From contig CM043942.1 of NCBI GenBank assembly GCA_014529385.2, positions 48,592,244-48,656,243 of the forward strand: DNA of 64,000 nt, in the 5' to 3' direction. The DNA comes from Adiantum capillus-veneris. Lineage: Eukaryota > Streptophyta > Polypodiopsida > Polypodiales > Pteridaceae. Both the position numbers and the translations under genes were made by a program. Positions within the stretch are counted from its first letter, which is position 1; each line of letters starts with the position of its first letter. The notes under the pieces are model-generated. The model saw only the letters and a list, made by a program, of their open reading frames with translations. It searched no databases and had not been told where the DNA came from. Positions 60,578 through 64,000 of the stretch are shown one piece after another.

Positions 60578-61542
60578 CAAAGTCTATCTTTTGAAAGACA
60601 GTAGCCTTGAGATTTACATCCCAAAACTTGTCTACATATTTGTGAATAGACTCATGAGAGAGGAGCTTTAGGCTACGCCATTCAGTCAGCACTTTGTCCT
60701 TTGCATCGCTTGCAAGAAATTGCTTCATGATGGAAACTCGTCGAGTTTTCCATGTCTTTGAAGCTTCACCATTGCCATGAAGGCTAGCCCACCATTGACA
60801 AGCTAATTTTTGCAAGTGCATAGCTACATGGTGTAGCTTGGAGGACTCTGTGGAAGCCCTCGTCTCCAAAAGCTGCATCAAATTGCTGGATGAAGGCCAA
60901 CACTTTGTCGGTAGCACCAAAGGTGCCATCATAGGTGAAGAAAGAGATACTCTTTCCTCCCTCCTTGAACTTCTTTAGCTTTTGTGACCTTTGCCAGGCA
61001 AGGTAAGATTTGCGATGTCCTCCCCTCTTGTATTCTCTAGGAGAATAACCATAACTTTCATCAGAAGAGGAGAAAGGTGAAGAAGAAGGAGAAGAGGGTG
61101 ACCTCTTCCTTGCCCTTTTCTTCCTTGGTTTCCTCTCTTCCCATTTGGAGTGCCAAGGAGACGGACTATGGTTTGAAGATTTCCTCTAGGTAGGTGTTGG
61201 CGATTGCCTAGACCACCGTCTTCTTGGAGCCACATCTTCAGATGAACTTGGGGATTCAGTGCTTTCTTGTTCCTTGGATTCCTCCTCTCGAATGGGAGAG
61301 AGTCTTCTTTTGGGAGTCTCATCAAGAGGCCTCCTAAGCTCTCTCTCCTGTTGAAGAGGAAGGGTTATCCCATAAGCACGAAGTTGTTGGGTAACTTCGG
61401 CTTGCAAGGTAGGGTTACCCATGGCTTGCTGCAACCTAGTAACAAGGTAGTTAACAAACATGGGGGCATTATCATTAACACCTTCATGTGCAAAATCAAA
61501 GCTATCAATGTTCATTCTACTCTCTTGATTATTGTCAACCAT
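60578..61542 (-). pseudogene. Element I gag (minus strand), truncated
   Basis: Likely start MVDNNQESRMNIDSF at 61542 (minus). An Arg/Ser-rich segment follows (APRRRWSRQSPTP, a TAG at 61186, then readable RKSSNHSPSP and KKRARKRSPSSPSS), then TYDGTFGATDKVLAFIQQFD, a frameshift near 60855, and the gag core QWWASLHGNGEASKTWK, SIMKQFLASDAKDKVLTEW, ESIHKYVDKFWDVNLKAT up to the junction at 60577. It belongs to a different element from C, in opposite orientation, and has lost its 3' part. Confidence 0.8.
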
Positions 61543-61584
61543 GTTAATTAAACTTATATGTTTGCTTAATGTACTTTTTGGCAA

Positions 61585-62928
61585 TTCAAAACTTCAGTTG
61601 CTACTCCTCTTAGCCTTTGAAAATTTTGGCTCTTAAGTATCTATACCCACGGCTCGAATTCGGTTAATTATAGAGTGTAGTGGAGTGGGTATAACATAGC
61701 AGCGTTGCTGGAGGATAGCTCCTTTCAGAGTTCTTATGGCTCAATAATGGTAAAGCCGTAGGCAACTCTTAAAAGACTCCATTATTAAATCCTAAGCTCT
61801 CGAGGTGTGCACTATACCCCACATAGTGGGCTGCAACAAAACCGGTATTAAATCCCAGTCCCACTTACCCTAATATAATTAACAAAACCAACCATTTATA
61901 GGCTACTTAAGGACCTCTCTTCTTAAGCAAGAAAAGATAAAACAAATTCTCTGATATCAATGTAATAGAAATGGCTTAATAGCTTGTAGAGTAGCGGAAT
62001 TAAGAGAAAGTATTTGATGAAATTACTTGAGAGAATAATGGGTGAACGTCATTAGTGATAGCAACATAAACATAACAGTTAATTAACTAGGCATGAACAA
62101 TACTTCTGCAAGAGAGAGAGAATTAGAGAACATGACAACAATTGAGGACCGGATTTATGTGGAGCCGGTCCCCCCCTCCAATAGGCATTTGTATTATAGG
62201 TTCTCCCATTAAAGGATGAAATGAAGATGGAAAGCTTCATGCACCACTAACATAGCATAACCTTTGAAGAAAGCATTAACTGGACCAATCCTCAGTCCCA
62301 AGACCTCAAACAACTTCGAAGGTGGAGAGAGCTAGCGGAGAATGAGGATAGGGAAGAGGAAGAAGAAGTAGTATACGAGAAAGAACTATTCCTTTAATTA
62401 TCATCACTCTTCTTTAGCATAGCTTAATAGCTTAATAATGATGAAGATGAAGAAGATGGCAAGCTCAAGCTTTGAAGCATGTGTCTTGGTTGGATTTGCA
62501 CTCCATAGCCAAGAAGCTTAGTCTAGGCTCACACTTCTCAAGGAGCTTAGAGAAGGAGATGAAGCTCTTGCACTTGCAATGTACACAATGAGAGTGTGTG
62601 TGGGTGAGTATATCCTGCAATCTAGGCCCATGCTTCCTTGGTCGACCCCCTCTTTTAGCACTCCTAGGCATTTGATTGGACCTCCTCCTCAAGCCTGGCC
62701 AATCATAGCCTTAGTGCATATCAAGCAACAAGGGTAGTCTTGGGACAAGTGTCCCCCTTTCCACTTTGAGAGAGAGGACTTGATAAATGCAAAAGAAATT
62801 AAATAAATGTGGTAATTTATCATTGGACCCCTTTTAAGCCTGGCCAATAGGAGTCAAGCACCTCATGAAGGTAACATGGGTAGGGGCTTGACATGTGTCC
62901 TTGGTGCCTCTCTAGGCTTGGTCTCACC

Positions 62929-62930
<2 letters not shown>
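61585..62930. other. No gene; probable leader or LTR of element I
   Basis: Upstream (on the minus strand) of element I gag. No LTR pair seen. Two copies of ATTGGACC...AAGCCTGGCCAAT lie at about 62676-62704 and 62824-62850; each has CCAAT boxes in opposite directions. Confidence 0.45.

Positions 62931-62980
<50 letters not shown>
62931..62980 (+). repeat. (GT)25 microsatellite
   Basis: Fifty bases of uninterrupted GT. Confidence 0.97.
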
Positions 62981-62982
<2 letters not shown>

Positions 62983-64000
62983 TGTGTTCTATCTCTACCC
63001 CCTAGGAAAAGGGCTCGCCCCGCTCTTGTAGGGATATTTTTGACTTTGCATGAGCAAGCACCTTAGTCATCAAGCATGACTAAGCCCTTGAACTAGGGGG
63101 TGTCCCACAAGCATAGCAAGCAAGCATGTCCAAGCACCTCAAGCACCTTAATCAAGCACCTCAAGCATCTCGAGCTTGGGCTGGGTTCCCCCTCAAGCTC
63201 AACCCTAACTTAGGTCAAGGACTTTTAACACTAACCTTTGGAGGTCTTTAATGAAGCTAACCCTAAGGTATTCTAAGCTCCATTAGTAGCCTGTCTCTTT
63301 GATAGACCATCTCTTATTTGAACCCTTTTACCATGGGCCCCTTCTTGAGATAGATCTGTAAGCATATGTCTATATTCTACCTCTTGTTTCCTATTTATCT
63401 CTCCCATATTAAATGATCAGTTCAATATGAGAAAGTCTTTTGGAATAGGTAGATATTAGATTTTATGACAATTTAACCATATACAAGTGATGCACCACAA
63501 CCACACATCACTGTCCTTGCACATAGAGCTAGTTTTTGACATAGAAGGATGGAAAGCAATACACACATGTAGGTGGGATATCCATAGCTATCCTTTGAGG
63601 TTTCATGCATCATTTAATATCATCACATAACCTTAATAATTATACAAAATACCCCCATCACTTTGACCAATTGTATAGTATGACTTCACATTTGAGTGCA
63701 AAATAGCTTTTCCTATTATTGGATGCACACATGATATAAAAGAGGGAGTGATTGATATCATATTGTATACTATTCACACTTAAGTGCAAAACAAATTTTT
63801 CCTATTTTTGGATGCATACATGACATAAAAGAGGGAGTGATTGATAGCATACCAAAATGAATCAAGCTTAGCTGTACAAAATATATTATCACCTTACCAT
63901 GTCATTTCACCCATGCGGGACTCATACGATCAATCATGATGTGAAAAGAAAGCCATTTTGTGCAAAACTATCCATACAGCTTGTGTTGGCTAAACATACA
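62981..64000. other. No gene; short repeats
   Basis: 63110-63180 is built from CAAGCACCT/CAAGCAT words. Two 88-bp direct repeats lie at about 63687-63862. Confidence 0.6.
63687..63862 (+). repeat. Two direct 88-bp repeats with TATA-like core
   Basis: Units start at 63687 and 63775; each has GTGCAAAA, TTTTCCTATT, TTGGATGCA and ATATAAAAGAGGGAG (second unit CATAAAAGAGGGAG). Confidence 0.75.

Noticed and set aside
62465-62692. Minus-strand frame with GGRPRKHGPR, AT-hook-like
   Set aside because: Short, no supporting context, lies in the probable leader of element I; a single basic motif is not enough.

Overview
The window is land-plant nuclear DNA made almost wholly of nested and decayed transposable elements. 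Evidence: several Ty3/gypsy and Ty1/copia LTR retrotransposons, a LINE remnant, two MITE-like elements, many GA/CT/TG microsatellites, a pentatricopeptide-repeat (PPR) pseudogene, and one host-like gene with a plausible GT-AG intron and a telo-box. Nothing bacterial, plastid or viral was recognised. Retrotransposon sub-types and the PPR relic suggest a large-genome non-seed plant, possibly a fern; that is an impression, not a proof.

Layout. 1-6.24 kb: 3' end of a gypsy element (A) with an extra RNase H domain and a long 3' LTR. 7.0-8.5 kb: 3' remnant of a LINE. 8.58-9.07 kb: Mutator-type MITE with a 9-bp target duplication, about 95 bp upstream of the only convincing host gene (9167-9947, putative mitochondrial coiled-coil protein), whose 3' flank holds three 80-bp tandem repeats. 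11.5-12.2 kb: PPR pseudogene. 12.7-15.5 kb: fragment of a B-like element followed by an LTR and gag relic (G). 17.6-22.8 kb: complete but inactive copia element on the minus strand (TSD ATTTT). 23.9-34.2 kb: complete non-autonomous gypsy element B (TSD TTGAA) with gag and protease but no recognisable RT or integrase; its leader carries a striking array of 24-bp palindromes and its 3' end carries a piece of a DEAD-box RNA helicase gene. 34.2-43.1 kb: small non-autonomous copia-like element F whose 3' LTR is split by a second element E (TSD TAGCC). 43.8-45.2 kb: gypsy integrase relic and an opposing minus-strand element H. 47.2-51.8 kb: gypsy element D, cut at 51796 by gypsy element C (51797-60577), which holds a 288-bp MITE in its 5' LTR and a 2-kb insertion in its reverse transcriptase. 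60.6-61.6 kb: minus-strand gag of another gypsy element (I), joined to the truncated 3' LTR of C. 61.6-64 kb: repeats, no gene seen.

How parts relate. None of the transposon polyproteins is intact; each has stops, frameshifts or lost catalytic residues, so B, E and F would need enzymes from elsewhere. Copies inside the window date events against each other: LTR G is a MITE-free relative of LTR C, and the 5' LTR of F shows the empty target of E. The strongest candidates for something new are the regularly spaced palindrome array of element B (25359-26790) and its captured helicase segment (about 32664-33200).
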